A stretch of DNA of 64,000 bases, taken from NCBI GenBank assembly GCA_028683835.1, contig JAQUHB010000006.1, positions 1-64,000 of the forward strand, written 5' to 3'. Made by a program: the position numbers and the translations under genes. Origin of the DNA: Sulfurimonadaceae bacterium (GTDB lineage Bacteria; Campylobacterota; Campylobacteria; Campylobacterales; Sulfurimonadaceae). Of this stretch, positions 63,202 through 64,000 are shown piece after piece. The number at the start of each line of letters is the position of its first letter. Within the stretch, counting starts at the first letter, position 1. The notes below the pieces were generated by a model that was given only the letters and a program-made list of their open reading frames with translations, did not search any database and was not told the origin of the DNA.

Positions 63202-63825
63202 ATGCCAGAAAATAGGGATTCAAATCAAATATTATCTACAAAAGAGAAGATTATGAATGCTTCTATGAAACTATTTTCAGAGCTTGGATATAAAAATGCA
63301 TCTGTGAGAAAAATAGCCGTAGCTGTTGGTATTAGAGAAAGTGCTTTATATAATCATTTTAAAAATAAAGAGGATATTTTTCTTTGTGTAGCATCGGAGA
63401 TATTTAATTCACCTTTTAATAATGATGATAGCCCTGCTCTGACTTCTACTCAGCTCAGTAATCCAAAATCATATTTACAAAAATTTGTAACAGAATATAA
63501 ATTAGTTACTTTTGATAAAACACAAGAAAGTTTGTTTAGAATATTAATGATAGAGCTTTTACAAAATAAAGCATTAAGGGAAGGATTTTTGAATGAGTTT
63601 CATAATAAAAATATTAAGGTACTCTCTGGCATATTCTTCACACTCATGCAAAATGGAGTTGTTCGATCTTCCGATCCAATTTTAATGGCACATGAATTTA
63701 TTGCCCCACTCTTTTACTTACGTTTACATGTAACTTTACTTCGAATAGATAATCTTTCGACATCGAATCTTTCAAGTCAATTTGAAAAGCATGTGGATTT
63801 TTTTTGGGAGAGCATAAAAGTATAA
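63202..63825 (+). CDS. TetR-family regulator near rnpB
   Basis: A 207-residue regulator whose N-terminal helix-turn-helix (about 15-60) reads MNASMKLFSELGYKNASVRK and VGIRESALYNHFKNKEDIF. The C-terminal domain is unlike those of the other two TetR proteins here. Strong start: ATG 63202 with AAGGAGG upstream. No target gene is visible in the window besides itself; three operator-like sites precede it. A TTACATGTAA lies at 63724. Confidence 0.85.
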   Translation: MPENRDSNQILSTKEKIMNASMKLFSELGYKNASVRKIAVAVGIRESALYNHFKNKEDIFLCVASEIFNSPFNNDDSPALTSTQLSNPKSYLQKFVTEYKLVTFDKTQESLFRILMIELLQNKALREGFLNEFHNKNIKVLSGIFFTLMQNGVVRSSDPILMAHEFIAPLFYLRLHVTLLRIDNLSTSNLSSQFEKHVDFFWESIKV

Positions 63826-63855
63826 AAAAAGTAGTTCCTACGTAGGAACTACTTT
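63824..63855 (-). terminator. Long perfect hairpin between convergent genes
   Basis: A perfect 28-bp palindrome (63828-63855; core arms GTAGTTCCTAC and GTAGGAACTAC) with a run of A's at 63824-63830, which is a T-run on the minus strand. It ends the leftward gene at the right edge and can also terminate the TetR gene. Confidence 0.8.
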
Positions 63856-63874
63856 GAAGATTAAATGAGTAATA

Positions 63875-64000
63875 TTATTTAGCCATTGCTTCGTTAGCGT
63901 ATTTTTCACCAAGTTCATATGCTTTTAAATTTGCAGCATGAACTTTTGCAGGTACTTTTGAAAGCATAGTATCTACAAGAATCGTTTTATCAATAGCATG
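63875..64000 (-). CDS. C-terminal fragment, possibly 2-oxoacid:acceptor oxidoreductase gamma subunit
   Basis: Only the last 41 codons are visible; the gene continues beyond the window. The end reads DKTILVDTMLSKVPAKVHAA and AYELGEKYANEAMAK. The pattern of a VPAK segment followed by an AYELG helix reminds me of gamma subunits of pyruvate or 2-oxoacid ferredoxin oxidoreductases, but the fragment is too short to be sure. It is followed by the long hairpin terminator. Confidence 0.4.
   Translation of the reverse strand, partial: HAIDKTILVDTMLSKVPAKVHAANLKAYELGEKYANEAMAK

Noticed and set aside
171-63733. TTACATGTAA as a by-product of a conserved protein motif
   Set aside because: Copies occur in unrelated genes, on both strands, in different frames and once between genes.
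1-64000. CRISPR arrays, insertion sequences, integrases, tRNA or rRNA genes
   Set aside because: I saw no regularly spaced repeats, transposase or integrase motifs, or tRNA/rRNA signatures on either strand by eye; a tRNA scan could not be run.

Overview
The window is AT-rich chromosomal DNA of a Campylobacterota (epsilonproteobacterial) chemolithotroph, most like the Sulfurimonas/Sulfuricurvum group. The main evidence is gene order. Adk and AspS, then NadK, RecN, TatD, a lytic transglycosylase, RlpA, KdsC, LptC, LptA, EngB, a membrane protein and MrdA run in the same order as Campylobacter jejuni Cj0639c-Cj0652. The hydrogenase operon is of the Wolinella HydABC type, and there is a CetA/CetB-like split energy-taxis receptor. 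The genus is an inference.

Layout. 1-3.8 kb: the end of a second adenylate kinase gene, a small Cys-rich protein, a lipoprotein, and a leftward operon aspS-adk-entericidin-like lipoprotein. 3.8-9.0 kb: a molybdate operon (OprD-type porin, ModA, Mop-domain protein, ModD, ModB, ModC) behind a promoter that overlaps a ModE-like palindrome. 9-23 kb: housekeeping genes (Tex, NadK, RecN, TatD, cell wall and envelope genes, HisB, KdsC, LptC/A, EngB, MrdA). 23-31 kb: YbeY, a YjfB-like protein, a GMC dehydrogenase pair, QueC, a YgjP-type peptidase, a DUF155 protein, a PAS plus MCP receptor pair and a DUF695/RraB protein.

31-62 kb: a hydrogenase region. It encodes a complete maturation set (leftward: nickel permease, HypB, C, D, E, HypX, HypA) and three [NiFe] hydrogenases: (1) periplasmic membrane-bound HydABC with HydE (a degenerate HypF paralogue), HypF and HydD; (2) a soluble group-2 HupUV-like pair whose large subunit ends exactly at the last nickel-ligand motif, encoded directly behind a TetR regulator; (3) a bidirectional NAD-linked HoxEFUYH with its protease HoxW. 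A rightward TetR/OMF/MFP/ABC efflux operon and a separate maturation protease lie between the Hyp and Hyd blocks. 62-64 kb: RNase P RNA (leftward), another TetR gene with three phased operators, and the 3' end of a leftward gene.

How it fits together. A 14-bp palindrome (TGAAT-N4-ATTCA) occurs just downstream of the predicted -10 elements of the Hyp and Hyd operons, at the same 9-bp offset, and again on the promoter of the TetR-HupUV operon. This suggests that a TetR repressor, possibly controlled by the adjacent H2-sensor-like hydrogenase and without a histidine kinase, regulates hydrogenase synthesis. That circuit is the most interesting hypothesis in the window. A second genome-scale signal is strong over-representation of the palindrome TTACATGTAA (11 perfect copies), mostly inside genes.
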